A stretch of DNA of 64,000 nucleotides from Candidatus Hodarchaeota archaeon (lineage in GTDB: Archaea > Asgardarchaeota > Heimdallarchaeia > Hodarchaeales > Hodarchaeaceae). The first letter of the stretch is position 1. Every line of letters begins with the position of its first letter. Under the pieces are notes generated by a model that did no database searches, was not told the DNA's origin, and saw only the letters and a program-made list of their open reading frames with translations. The translations under genes were made by a program, and so were the position numbers. Positions 25,558 to 35,353 of the stretch are shown piece after piece. Location of the stretch: positions 1 to 64,000 of the forward strand of contig JAEOTM010000032.1 of the NCBI GenBank assembly GCA_016839815.1, read 5' to 3'.

Positions 25558-27333
25558 TCAAATATCTTGTCCAGCAAATTGTTTCTCATATAAATCTGTA
25601 AATATTCCTCCTTGAGCCATTAGTTCTTGAAAACTTCCCATTTCGACAATTTTTCCTTTATCGAGCACCACAATTTTATCAACAAATCGAATTGTGCTTA
25701 ATCGATGAGCAATTACTAGAGCAGTACGATTTAGTAGGATATTTTTCATGCTCTGTTGTATCACTAATTCGGTATGGGCATCGACAGAGGAGGTTGCTTC
25801 GTCTAAAATTAATATTCTTGGATCTGCAAGTAATGCTCGAGCGAAACAAATTAACTGACGTTCACCCATTGAAAGACGAGAACCTCTTTCACCCACCTCA
25901 AAATCGAGTCCTTTACTCATCGTGAAGTCATACGCACCTACTTTGAGTAAAGCTCTTTCAATTTCTTCATCTGAAGCCTGAGGATTTCCATATAACAAGT
26001 TATTTTTGATAGAATCACTGAATAGAAAACTATCCTGAGGAATGATGGCGATATTCTGTCGGTAATTTTCTAAATCACAATCACGGATATCAACATCATC
26101 TAACTTTATATACCCATCCTTAAAATCATAGAACCGTAGTAACAAGCTTGCGAGGGTAGTTTTTCCTGCTCCTGTATGTCCCACTAAAGCAAATGTTTGC
26201 AGAGGAGGAATCAACAAGGATAAATCTGTTAACACTGGATCCGTGTCTGGAGAATATTGGAATGTAACATTCTCAAATTCAAGTTTCCCTGTGACATTTG
26301 CTAAGCGTTTTGAGTCTCTAGACACAACTTGAGGGTTGCTATCTAAAATATCAAAAATTCGTTCAATTGCTGCCATTGAGGCTAGTAAGCTATTATAAAA
26401 ATTAGAGAGGACCATTATTGGATGTGATAACCGGGTAACGTATGAGAGAAAGGCGACTAACGTTCCTGGAGAGATAGACTCCTGACCTACAGAATATCCC
26501 CCAATACTGAGTACTAACGCCGTACCTATTGTCAAGAGTAAGTCCATCAGTGGAAACATGATTGCAAAGAGGATCAATGCTCGAATTCGTGCTTGATAAT
26601 TATCTAAATTTAATGTATTAAATTCTTCGGTAACAAATTCTTCCGCTGATAATGCTTTGGTAACCGTTATACCACTAATGGCTTCCTGATAGTACCCAGT
26701 CACTTTAGCGAGAGTTCTTCTTGTGTGTTGCCATGCAGCCCGAGATTTGATTCTAAAATACACTATCGCAACTGCAAGGAATGGAAAGAAAACAATAATC
26801 GACAAGGTCAAAGTAACATCTAAGGAAAATAAAATGACAAACAAGAATCCCAAGAACATCACATTTACGACTGCATCAATAATTCCTGTAGAAAGTAAGT
26901 TCAGTAATCTTTCTACATCATTTGTGACTCTAGAGACTATTCGTCCGGTTGCTTCCTTATCATAATAGTCCATACTAAGTTCTTGCAGTTGATAGAAAGC
27001 TTCCTCACGGATCTTTGTTATTATCTTCAATCCAGTGATTGTAGTAATATAACTCGTGATAACATTTAGAACAAACGAAAATACTGTTACTGAAAAATAA
27101 ATTATTGCAATAAAACCTAAACCATCTAAATCTTTCTTAAGAACATAATCATCGATAACGGATTTAAGGAGTAAAGGTTGTACGATTGTAAACAGGGTAG
27201 AAAAAAGCATACCAATAAGAGCAATGGAGAAGATCTTCCAATGGGGAAGTGTGTACCGAAGTAATCGCTTGAGGAGTTCAAAATCAGAATATTCGTGATG
27301 TAATAAATCCCGCTGATCTTGTGTTCTAGACAT
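25558..27333 (-). CDS. ABC exporter half-transporter, catalytic-site subunit
   Basis: About 591 residues: six-helix ABC exporter domain (about 25-315) then the ATPase domain with Walker A GHTGAGKTT (about 384) and Walker B ILILDEATSSVD with the catalytic glutamate. Its signature motif is altered, LSMGERQ instead of LSGGQ. The track start at TTG 27357 lies inside the upstream gene; ATG 27333 follows GGAGAGAGAGG and is preferred. Only one base separates it from the stop of the partner gene. Together they form a heterodimeric exporter of lipids, drugs or peptides. Confidence 0.88.
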   Translation of the reverse strand: MSRTQDQRDLLHHEYSDFELLKRLLRYTLPHWKIFSIALIGMLFSTLFTIVQPLLLKSVIDDYVLKKDLDGLGFIAIIYFSVTVFSFVLNVITSYITTITGLKIITKIREEAFYQLQELSMDYYDKEATGRIVSRVTNDVERLLNLLSTGIIDAVVNVMFLGFLFVILFSLDVTLTLSIIVFFPFLAVAIVYFRIKSRAAWQHTRRTLAKVTGYYQEAISGITVTKALSAEEFVTEEFNTLNLDNYQARIRALILFAIMFPLMDLLLTIGTALVLSIGGYSVGQESISPGTLVAFLSYVTRLSHPIMVLSNFYNSLLASMAAIERIFDILDSNPQVVSRDSKRLANVTGKLEFENVTFQYSPDTDPVLTDLSLLIPPLQTFALVGHTGAGKTTLASLLLRFYDFKDGYIKLDDVDIRDCDLENYRQNIAIIPQDSFLFSDSIKNNLLYGNPQASDEEIERALLKVGAYDFTMSKGLDFEVGERGSRLSMGERQLICFARALLADPRILILDEATSSVDAHTELVIQQSMKNILLNRTALVIAHRLSTIRFVDKIVVLDKGKIVEMGSFQELMAQGGIFTDLYEKQFAGQDI

Positions 27334-27334
27334 T

Positions 27335-29146
27335 TTATTCCTCTCTCTCCTTAACAATTTTTTCTAATGTAATTTTTATGTCAACTTGTCCATTTTCTTG
27401 CGTTTTCCAGAGTAATGGATAGATTTCGCCTATCTCTATCAACTCATCGTGAGTTCCTTCCTCAATAATTTGACCACGATTTAGGATTATAATGCGATCA
27501 ACATTCTTTATCGTACTAAGACGTTGAGTGATGAATATAACGGTATGTTTCATCGGTGAAGTCTTTAACATATCATCAAAAGCTTCTAGGAACGATGCTT
27601 CTGTAGAGATATCTAATGAGGAGGTAGCATCATCAAGAATCATAATAGGATTCTTACGGAGAAGCATTCGGGCAATGGCGAGTCTTTGTTTTTGACCACC
27701 TGATAGTGTTACTCCTCTCTCTCCAACAAGAGTATCAACACCCTCTGGTAAGGATTTTACGAACTCAGCTAATTGTGTTATTTCCAAGACTTTGTTTAAT
27801 TCCTCTGGTGTACTGTCTTCGAGTTCAAATGTCAAATTCTCAGCAATAGTGCGACCAAAAAGGAAAGGTTCCTGATGGACAAATCCAACACATTTTCTCC
27901 AAGTTGATAGATCGAGATCGTTAATATCATATGAATTCTCTCTATATCGAATGAAAACCCTTCCATTAGATACTTCCTGAAATCGAGGAATCAAAGAAAT
28001 TAATGTACTTTTACCAGAACCCGTTGATCCTAATATGGCAATTTTCTCTCCTGATTTAATTCTTAACGAAATATTAGAAAGTATTGGTCGGTCAGAATAT
28101 TGAAAAGAAATTTGATCAAATTGAATTTCAGGTGTTTGATCTGCAGGAACTCGATATCCAATCATTTCCTGTTCTGTGAATGATGTATCATCAATTAAAG
28201 AGAACACTCGATTCCCTGCTGCCACCACACGTTGATAAGTAATTAATGAAAAAGCGAGAAACCTTGTTGGTAAGGCAAGCATTATAAAGTACGTAAAGAG
28301 TGCAATCAGTGTTCCTGTAGTTATTCGTTCTTGAATGGCTGCTACTCCTCCCGCATAAATTAGTATAGTTACTAGTAAGTTTACAATTAATACAATTGAA
28401 GGTAGGAAAAGCGATCTGATTTTAAATGCGTAAGCTCTGAGCTCCATGTACCCTTGGTTTTGTTGATCAAATTTCCGTTTTTCACGATCCTCCGCATGAA
28501 ACGCTCTTACAATCTGGGCTCCAGAAATATTTTCAGTGATAACAGCGGTTAATTCTCCATACTTTTCCCGCAATTCAAAAAAAAGTGGTCCTAAAATACG
28601 AGAAATCCAATAAGAGAGGATAAGAAGGCTTGGTGTAACAATTGCTATCAAGATAAATAATGTAATATCAAGAGAAAGAAGAATCAAGTAAATACCTACA
28701 TAAGTTAAGAATGCTTGAAGTAAAATACGCTCTCCCCAAACTAAAAATTCTCCGATTGGTTCCAAATCTGTTGTTGCACGTGACATTAAGTCTCCAGTTC
28801 TGTGACGATCGAAAAATCTCATGTTGGATGTTTCATATTTTACAAACAGATCTGATCTAATTTTCCGAATGATTTCTTCTCCCTGCAAGTATCCTGAGTA
28901 TCTTCCTAAAAAGTGGGTGATATTTCGAATAAGACTAGCAATTATGATCGATAGGACTCCCGAAAGAACCAAAGATCCATCAAAATTTCCAGTTTCAATT
29001 GAATCTAGGATATTGTCAATCGTTAGTCCGATTATGAAGGGTATGGTTAATTCCGCAACATTAGAAATGAAAATAGCTACAACCACTATCAAAGCTAAAG
29101 CTTTTTGTGTAAGGATGTACGAAAATAGCTTTTTCAGGACATTCAC
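27335..29146 (-). CDS. ABC exporter half-transporter, degenerate-site subunit
   Basis: 603 residues with six membrane helices (about 15-310) and an ATPase domain: Walker A GSTGSGKST, intact signature LSGGQKQR, and Walker B IMILDDATSSLD, where aspartate replaces the catalytic glutamate. With the partner's LSMGE this builds one degenerate and one normal ATP site, the pattern known from TM287/288 and BmrCD. It is the first gene of the pair. The exported substrate is unknown. Confidence 0.88.
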   Translation of the reverse strand: MNVLKKLFSYILTQKALALIVVVAIFISNVAELTIPFIIGLTIDNILDSIETGNFDGSLVLSGVLSIIIASLIRNITHFLGRYSGYLQGEEIIRKIRSDLFVKYETSNMRFFDRHRTGDLMSRATTDLEPIGEFLVWGERILLQAFLTYVGIYLILLSLDITLFILIAIVTPSLLILSYWISRILGPLFFELREKYGELTAVITENISGAQIVRAFHAEDREKRKFDQQNQGYMELRAYAFKIRSLFLPSIVLIVNLLVTILIYAGGVAAIQERITTGTLIALFTYFIMLALPTRFLAFSLITYQRVVAAGNRVFSLIDDTSFTEQEMIGYRVPADQTPEIQFDQISFQYSDRPILSNISLRIKSGEKIAILGSTGSGKSTLISLIPRFQEVSNGRVFIRYRENSYDINDLDLSTWRKCVGFVHQEPFLFGRTIAENLTFELEDSTPEELNKVLEITQLAEFVKSLPEGVDTLVGERGVTLSGGQKQRLAIARMLLRKNPIMILDDATSSLDISTEASFLEAFDDMLKTSPMKHTVIFITQRLSTIKNVDRIIILNRGQIIEEGTHDELIEIGEIYPLLWKTQENGQVDIKITLEKIVKEREE

Positions 29147-29189
29147 GAAGGACTAGCACCTCTAGGGGTACATTGATTGAGTAGGTAAC

Positions 29190-30104
29190 TTAAACTCCAG
29201 ACTCATCAATTCTTTCTTCAAAGTAGCTTAATAGGTCACTTTTCAAGTCGAAAATTGCATAAGGATTTGCAACGATTAAATTAAGCTGAAATAACGATCT
29301 TGTCTTCATAAACCAGCTTATTTCTGTGACTGTACGAGCACCGAATTCTTTAGAGGTAGCTTCTAGCGCCTTCTTTACGATGTTAATTGAATATTTATCT
29401 GCGTTAACATTGACCTCTAATGGATACAAGAAATATTTTTGGTCTTTCTGATTTGCGAACTTTGTTCTCATTCCCTTCAATATATCCACTACATCATCCA
29501 CACTATCGAATGTATCCCCTTCGTGATCTCTCCATGTGATTACTCCCTTATCAATCGATTCAGTAGGAATAGTTATTTCAGTATTCTTAATGATCGTTCC
29601 CAAAAGCTTTTGATTGGTAATTAAAACATGAATTCCTTCTGGGGTAAGAATGCTTGTGTAATTGATGGAAATTTCCTCAACAATACCCTCTACTTTAAGG
29701 TTGGGAAGAATAACATAATCCCCAACACTAAAGGGATTTGTCACAAGTAAGTAAATTCCACTGATAAAATTCCCAATCGTTGATGAAGAGGCAAATCCTA
29801 TTGCAGTACCGAGTAATGCGGCTGCAGCTATAAATAATTCATCTCCACCTAACCATAATAAACCTAAAAGTAATATTATGGCTCTTCCAAACGTTCGTAA
29901 TGCATTATGTTGAGTGGGTGTCAAATTTGATTTAATTCTATTAAGAATAAATCCCCAGAGAAGCCAGAAAACTACAATGACTAGAAGAGTAAACGCTAGA
30001 CCAATAATTTCGGGAGCAGAATTTTCTAAAAATTGCGTAATATCGCTTATTATATTATCAAGAGGATCTTGTAGGGCTGTCAAGAATATCACTTCGATAT
30101 ACAT
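29190..30104 (-). CDS. MscS-type mechanosensitive channel
   Basis: 304 residues. Two or three membrane segments near the N-terminus lead to the pore helix LLGTAIGFASSSTIGNFISGIYLLVTNPFSVGDYV (about 90-125), rich in Gly, Ala and Ser as in MscS TM3, followed by the beta domain and a cytosolic alpha/beta domain. It would open under membrane tension to release solutes during osmotic downshock. It lies 43 bases after the start side of the ABC pair on the same strand. Confidence 0.87.
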   Translation of the reverse strand: MYIEVIFLTALQDPLDNIISDITQFLENSAPEIIGLAFTLLVIVVFWLLWGFILNRIKSNLTPTQHNALRTFGRAIILLLGLLWLGGDELFIAAAALLGTAIGFASSSTIGNFISGIYLLVTNPFSVGDYVILPNLKVEGIVEEISINYTSILTPEGIHVLITNQKLLGTIIKNTEITIPTESIDKGVITWRDHEGDTFDSVDDVVDILKGMRTKFANQKDQKYFLYPLEVNVNADKYSINIVKKALEATSKEFGARTVTEISWFMKTRSLFQLNLIVANPYAIFDLKSDLLSYFEERIDESGV

Positions 30105-30271
30105 ACGCGGTACTTATTTTTAATTATCTTACCTCTCCAATTCTCCCCTTCAGTAATTTTTGAAAAATCCTATTTCGTTACTGCTTCTATTTTCCTTAAA
30201 ATAGTAAAAATCTAGTCGAAAGTGATTACCATCCTTAGACTCCAAAAATAACTATCTTGAAATCAGTAAAT

Positions 30272-31399
30272 CTAATTTTTATGGATCGTAACAGAGCCAG
30301 TTGTAGTTTCAAGTGTAGATATGATTTTTAATGTCGCTAAATCAAAATTTGGGCTAAAATACGGAAGATCAATTGAGCTCGAAAATCCAGAAATGGTTGT
30401 TTGACCAGTAACAATTTTTGAGTCAAAATAGTATCCAATATTCTCTGTTTCATTATACTTAAAATGATAGTCTATGTCTCCAGTGATTACAAAGAGATCC
30501 AAAAAATACATAGTATTCTGACTATAGGTAAGAAATTGATTATGATTCGTAAAGATATTACCAGTTACTACTTCAATATTCCAGTATAGATCCCCTTCAG
30601 ATAATATATCCATAAAGTGCACATCAATTGAGCCTGTTACGGTTTTTATTTTATTAATAGTGCTCTCATAAGGAAAAAATGTGTTAATAAACGATGCAGA
30701 GATACTTCCAGTTGTTGTCTCTAATGAAACTTCCTCAATAGTGTTTTTTCCTTCCGCTTGAAACAATATTTCTCCAGTAATCACCTGCACATCAAAAGAT
30801 GCTTGTAATAGAGTGGAAACACGAATAAATATGTCATATTTCAAATTATCTCCAGTATATGGATTATAGGAATTAAACAAGAACAAAGTTCGATTGCCTA
30901 TTACTTGAACTTCAAATACATTTGAATCATTTATCGACTTGGATGAGGGCCCATATACTTCCAATTCAGTCATAACCAGGGTATCAGACTCATTCTCTCC
31001 AAAATCTACAACTATTGTACCTACAGAATTATCAATAATAAACTCCACTTCCCTCATTTCTGGATGATCTCTTCTATCAAAAACATCGAATGTACTCCCT
31101 AAGTATTCATAGGAGGTTTCATTCAGAATTAATGAGGTAAATAATGCTCCAGAAAGTACAACAATAATGATGACAGCAATAAAGCCAAAAATGAATGGTT
31201 TTCGGGAGGAAGAAACCCTCTGCGGAGACGAATAAAATTGAGGAGGAGAATCTAATCGTTGGTGTGATTCTTTGCTCGGAAAATATTTCTTTGCAGAAGA
31301 TATCTGAGAACTAACTGACGGGAGTTTTGCTCCACACTGTTCGCAAAATACGGAATCAATTGAAGCTTTCGAGCCACAGTTACGACAAAATTGAGTCAA
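30272..31399 (-). CDS. Zinc-ribbon, single-span protein with DUF4097-like outer domain
   Basis: About 375 residues from TTG 31399, which has GGTG seven bases upstream and gives MTQFCRNCG, a typical zinc-ribbon opening; the track uses GTG 31432. Order: zinc ribbon CRNCG...CEQCG (about 5-25), a flexible linker, one membrane helix (about 70-92), then a large beta-rich domain with recurrent TGSI/TGEI/TGDI turns (at least five). Such turns are typical of DUF4097-like beta-helix or adhesin domains. It probably links a cytosolic zinc ribbon to an external repeat domain. Confidence 0.7.
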   Translation of the reverse strand: MTQFCRNCGSKASIDSVFCEQCGAKLPSVSSQISSAKKYFPSKESHQRLDSPPQFYSSPQRVSSSRKPFIFGFIAVIIIVVLSGALFTSLILNETSYEYLGSTFDVFDRRDHPEMREVEFIIDNSVGTIVVDFGENESDTLVMTELEVYGPSSKSINDSNVFEVQVIGNRTLFLFNSYNPYTGDNLKYDIFIRVSTLLQASFDVQVITGEILFQAEGKNTIEEVSLETTTGSISASFINTFFPYESTINKIKTVTGSIDVHFMDILSEGDLYWNIEVVTGNIFTNHNQFLTYSQNTMYFLDLFVITGDIDYHFKYNETENIGYYFDSKIVTGQTTISGFSSSIDLPYFSPNFDLATLKIISTLETTTGSVTIHKN

Positions 31400-31551
31400 G
31401 ATATAACACCAAGTATAATAAGAATCAAGCACGAGAATTTATAATTCATCATATAGGGGAAGAGAATACTAGAGTAGATGTTGGTAGGTCTCGAATAATT
31501 GAATAACAACATGGTAAAGTCCATTCTAGCAGAAATTCTTGTATAAATTGA

Positions 31552-32475
31552 TCAATCAGGATGAGAAAGTTTTTCTACTGGATCAATTTCTCGTCTGAGG
31601 ATAAATAATGCACTCAGGATTCCAATCAACCCAAAAATTTTGTTGAATGATTGAAACGTGAGAGCTCCCGCAGTAGTGTATACTAGTTCCTCATAAAATA
31701 CAAAATAAGCTCCGATAAACGCAATGGTAACAGATAAGGCATTGGTAATGGGAGATACAATTGATAAGCGGCCACGTTCAAACGCTAATTGCTGCGCAAT
31801 TGTCGCAAAACCATAGGTAATTATAAGCATGCAAAAAGAGTATAGGATTAGGCCTTCTTTTGGGATAGCTGTCTGAATTTCTCCATTCAGACCGATTAAT
31901 AAGCTTTTGGTAAAAAATGTTCCAATTCCAAAGAAAGCTCCAGCAAAAATTGGGAGAATGAATTCTGTAGGAGCGTTTGTTTTCATAATAAAAAGCACAC
32001 TAATCATTAACACGATCAGTCCAATTGTGAGCGGGAAGAAGAAAAGAAGCAAGGACTCATTAAGAACATCGGTAGACTCTATACTAGGTGCTAAGGCAAT
32101 CAGGAGGATTCCTATTATTAATATTCCGACCCCAATCCATTCAATAATTGATAATCGTTCTTTAAATACAACTGCTGCAAAAATAAATGTGAATAATAAA
32201 TTAGTATTGACCAGGGGTTTAACAATGGACACATCATAAGTGTTTAGAGCAATTGTATAAATAATAAAGCCTGTTAAGGCAGCTATGCCTCCGACAAACC
32301 ACATGGGTGTGGTGAGTAAGTTCCACGCAGCTGGAAGAACATCTCGAAAGAAATCATTTAGTTTAATCCCTCCAGATCTGAAAATACCGATTTTCATAAT
32401 GATTGCAGAACCCCCCGAAATAATCCCATATATGAGCATGAAAATCAATACACCAATATTACTATCCAACGTCAT
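31552..32475 (-). CDS. EamA/DMT-family transporter
   Basis: 307 residues with ten predicted membrane helices in two EamA halves. The first half ends with the typical VVFKERLSIIEWIGVGILIIGILLIA (about 98-123) and the second with YFVFYEELVYTTAGALTFQSFNKIFGLIGI. Members move amino acids, nucleotide sugars or other small metabolites. The substrate is not decidable here. It is probably transcribed with the acidic-tailed gene upstream, 56 bases away. Confidence 0.8.
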   Translation of the reverse strand: MTLDSNIGVLIFMLIYGIISGGSAIIMKIGIFRSGGIKLNDFFRDVLPAAWNLLTTPMWFVGGIAALTGFIIYTIALNTYDVSIVKPLVNTNLLFTFIFAAVVFKERLSIIEWIGVGILIIGILLIALAPSIESTDVLNESLLLFFFPLTIGLIVLMISVLFIMKTNAPTEFILPIFAGAFFGIGTFFTKSLLIGLNGEIQTAIPKEGLILYSFCMLIITYGFATIAQQLAFERGRLSIVSPITNALSVTIAFIGAYFVFYEELVYTTAGALTFQSFNKIFGLIGILSALFILRREIDPVEKLSHPD

Positions 32476-32531
32476 ACGTATACCTCTCTGTTAATTTTTA
32501 TTCAGGGGTAATTAGGGGGAGGATTATACCT

Positions 32532-33221
32532 TTATTCTTCTTCTTCCAAACGAATTTCGGATAATTCCTTAATTTCGTCCTGAAATGGATTCGAACCATC
32601 CTCTTGAAGTATTTCAGGGTTCTGTGTTAAGTAGGAAAGCTCATCGGGGGATAATTCCACAGGAGAATTAACAGAATTAGTTGGTTGTTCAGATTCAGTC
32701 GACTCCTCTAAGGAAGGGGAAGAGGAGGATTCTTCGTTCACATTTTCTTGGATTTCTTCATCGATCTTTTCTTCACCAAGAGTGAGATAGCGTAATTCCT
32801 GGGAAGAAAGTTGATGCGAAGTATCTTGCATAATCGGCTGTGGCAAATTTGTTATGGCACTAGGTTCATGAACTACAGGTTCCTTTCGTGTCTTACCTGT
32901 AATTGATTCATAGGTTTCTTGGTCAACATAAGAAATTGTGGTCTCGTGAGTAACCCGATCATCTAGTAAATCATTATCTAATTCGATGTGAATAAAGAGT
33001 TTGCCATAATCCCGTAGAGGAATAACTGGTACGTGAACTTCCAAAAAATCACGATTAGAAGCCCCAGTATATTGGCTACGTACATGCTTTGTCTCATCAA
33101 AAATTTTTACGCGATATTTAGTAAGCCCTTCATTTAATTTGCAGCGAATGTAAAAAGGAATGGGGATATTCATAACAGAAAATTCGTCTCCCGCATCATC
33201 CACAATTTCTATCTTGGTCAT
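32532..33221 (-). CDS. Beta-domain protein with acidic disordered tail and repeated short motif
   Basis: 229 residues, not recognised. The first ~110 residues look like a compact beta domain (TKIEIVDDAGDEFSV..., KLFIHIELDNDLL). The rest is low-complexity and strongly acidic. The tail holds two copies of one motif: LSSQELRYLTLGEE (about 138-151) and LSPDELSYLTQNPE (about 193-206). It carries no signal peptide or membrane segment, so it is cytosolic. It may be a scaffold presenting short linear motifs to a partner. GGCATGACC near the start gives no clear ribosome site. Confidence 0.6.
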   Translation of the reverse strand: MTKIEIVDDAGDEFSVMNIPIPFYIRCKLNEGLTKYRVKIFDETKHVRSQYTGASNRDFLEVHVPVIPLRDYGKLFIHIELDNDLLDDRVTHETTISYVDQETYESITGKTRKEPVVHEPSAITNLPQPIMQDTSHQLSSQELRYLTLGEEKIDEEIQENVNEESSSSPSLEESTESEQPTNSVNSPVELSPDELSYLTQNPEILQEDGSNPFQDEIKELSEIRLEEEE

Positions 33222-33618
33222 GCCTTTCTACTTTCCAGAATTAGTATAATTTGGGTAATCACTCAGAAAAATACTAGGTTTACTTTAAAGATTAGTTTCG
33301 GTCAATCTATTAATTAATTATATGGAAGAATGAATCCCAGAGTACCCGTCTTTACGAGAAATGTCAAAAAAATCGTATTTTCAACAGGAAATCAATAAAA
33401 AATAACCTATTAATGCAAAACATCTATTATGGAGAATAGAAGGAAGGAGAAACCGAAATATCTCCTTCTTTCCATAAAATGGGTTGAATTATGGGTAGAA
33501 ATAGTTGGATATATCTAATTAACAATTGTGAATTTTGATTTAAAAATATTCCTAAAATCCATTCAAGGCTTGAAACTTGAAAAACTAGATTTTTATTCAG
33601 GAATTAGATAGAATAATC
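33222..33618. other. Divergent intergenic region
   Basis: About 400 AT-rich bases between divergent genes. The only structure I see is the strong hairpin at 33439-33472. TATA-like runs occur (TTAATTATATGG near 33315), but no promoter can be fixed. No ORF looks real. Confidence 0.4.
33439..33472. promoter_or_regulatory. Strong 12-bp hairpin in divergent region
   Basis: GAAGGAAGGAGA (33439-33450) pairs with TCTCCTTCTTTC (33461-33472) over twelve pairs with one G-T wobble and a ten-base loop. On the plus strand the left arm holds GGAAGGAG, which could be masked when folded. It is not next to a start codon, so a small RNA, terminator or operator are equal options. Confidence 0.4.
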
Positions 33619-35334
33619 ATGAACAATTTTCTGAAAAATCCAAAACACAAATTTCTCTTAATTTTTAGTTGTTTCAGTATAAGCTTATTCATATGGACTC
33701 TTACTCCATCTTCTTACCCTATTACAGCAGATACATACGCACCAGATTTTAAAAATGCATCAACAAGTGTTTCAGATACTGTGAATCTCACACTCTTACA
33801 TATTAATGACCTTCATGGATGGTTGAATCCACGTGATGGTATAGGAGGCGTGGCTTCATATATGGGGTATTTTCAAGGGGAAGGATTTGACCCGAATGAA
33901 GAGAATACATCATTCATTCTTCTATCAGGAGGAGATCAAAATACAGGCCCTGCTACTGCGACCTTGAGTAAAGGTGAAGCGGTAATCGATGTAATGAATG
34001 CCATGGGATTTGATGCGGCGTGTATTGGTAATCATGAGTTTGATTATGGTGTAGAATGGATATATAAAAGAAAAACACAGGCTAATTTTCCAATTCTTTC
34101 TTCTAACATTTTTTATAAAGGTACATTAGACTTAGCGAATTTTGCTATCCCGTGGGTTATTCAGAATCACTCTGGAGTAAATGTAGGTATTATTGGGTTA
34201 ACTACTACCTCAACCTCGACTTCAGCTCATCCAAAGGTTACAGGTGACTTTGACTTTGGAGATTACGAAAATGCCTTAAGAGAATATACTCCAGTTGTTA
34301 AAGCTGCAGGTGCAGATATAATTATTATCCTTGCACATGTTCCTCCAACTGGATTAGAGAGTTTAGCTAGCGATACCTCTGATTTGGGAATAACCGTTTT
34401 TCTTGGAGGACATGGTGGTGGGGGTTCTATATCCCACGTAGGAAATTCAATCGTCGCTGCAGCAGAACATAAGGCTCAAGAATATGTGAAAATTGATTTA
34501 ATGATTAATAAGAGTACAAATGAAGTACTCTCAAGTCAAGGAACGCGTATTGATAATATTGACGGCGGTGTGACTCCTAATTCTAATATTCAGACAATTG
34601 TGGATCAATGGGATTCTTTAATCAACGCAGGAGAAATTCTTACTTATTCAAGTGAAGATATATACGATTCAGGTGTCAATTCAGGTATCAGCGCGCTGGT
34701 AACTGATGCTTTTATCCATTATTTTGATTATAAATTTAATTTTGGCATTACAAACCGTGGAGGGGGATTCCGGGATTATTTCAGGCAAGGCAGTATTTCC
34801 ATTTCCGATGTAGTATCAGTAATACCTTTTGAAAACAATTTAATGATCTTTAATATGACTGGTGAAGAGCTGGAGCAATTCAATTACTTTTCAGGGTATG
34901 CGCTCTCAGGGATTCAGCAAGTAAGTGATGAGTATTATATTCAGGAAAATGGAGTATATGCTCCTTTAAATCTCACTAAGAGTTATATAGGGATTATCTG
35001 TGATTATCCTTGGTATGTAAGTTATCAAAACGACTTTAATGTTACTGATACTGGAATACATTATCGAGATACAGTAATATCCTATTTTAGAAAACTTAAT
35101 GATCTCGCATTACACCATGATGTAAATCGAACCTTACTGCCATTAACTACAATTCCCAGTACAAGTACCTCTGACAGTACAAATACTCTTGACAGTAATA
35201 CCTCTATTACGACAGAAAACACAGAGAATACTAGTTCTTCTCTTTCGAGTACCAATGGTACAAGCAATTCATTACTTATGATCCTACTTTCCATACCTTT
35301 ACTCGCAGTATTTCGATATCAGAAAAAACAGTAG
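33619..35334 (+). CDS. Cell-surface 5'-nucleotidase/UshA-like phosphoesterase
   Basis: 571 residues: signal peptide (about 1-36); metallophosphoesterase domain with LLHINDLHGW (about 59), SGGDQNTGP, and GNHEFDYG (about 137); then a 5'-nucleotidase C-terminal domain (ITNRGGGFRDYFRQGSISISDVVSVIPFENN, about 375-405); a Ser/Thr stalk; and a C-terminal helix with a basic end. It would dephosphorylate nucleotides or related phosphoesters outside the cell. The late metal motif GHxH reads GGHGGGG, so one metal-ligand histidine seems missing and the activity or metal use may differ. Confidence 0.85.
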   Translation: MNNFLKNPKHKFLLIFSCFSISLFIWTLTPSSYPITADTYAPDFKNASTSVSDTVNLTLLHINDLHGWLNPRDGIGGVASYMGYFQGEGFDPNEENTSFILLSGGDQNTGPATATLSKGEAVIDVMNAMGFDAACIGNHEFDYGVEWIYKRKTQANFPILSSNIFYKGTLDLANFAIPWVIQNHSGVNVGIIGLTTTSTSTSAHPKVTGDFDFGDYENALREYTPVVKAAGADIIIILAHVPPTGLESLASDTSDLGITVFLGGHGGGGSISHVGNSIVAAAEHKAQEYVKIDLMINKSTNEVLSSQGTRIDNIDGGVTPNSNIQTIVDQWDSLINAGEILTYSSEDIYDSGVNSGISALVTDAFIHYFDYKFNFGITNRGGGFRDYFRQGSISISDVVSVIPFENNLMIFNMTGEELEQFNYFSGYALSGIQQVSDEYYIQENGVYAPLNLTKSYIGIICDYPWYVSYQNDFNVTDTGIHYRDTVISYFRKLNDLALHHDVNRTLLPLTTIPSTSTSDSTNTLDSNTSITTENTENTSSSLSSTNGTSNSLLMILLSIPLLAVFRYQKKQ

Positions 35335-35353
35335 AATATCTAATATTTAGGAA

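Noticed and set aside
28821-29156. 111-codon plus-strand ORF
   Set aside because: It is the antisense shadow of the ABC exporter membrane domain.
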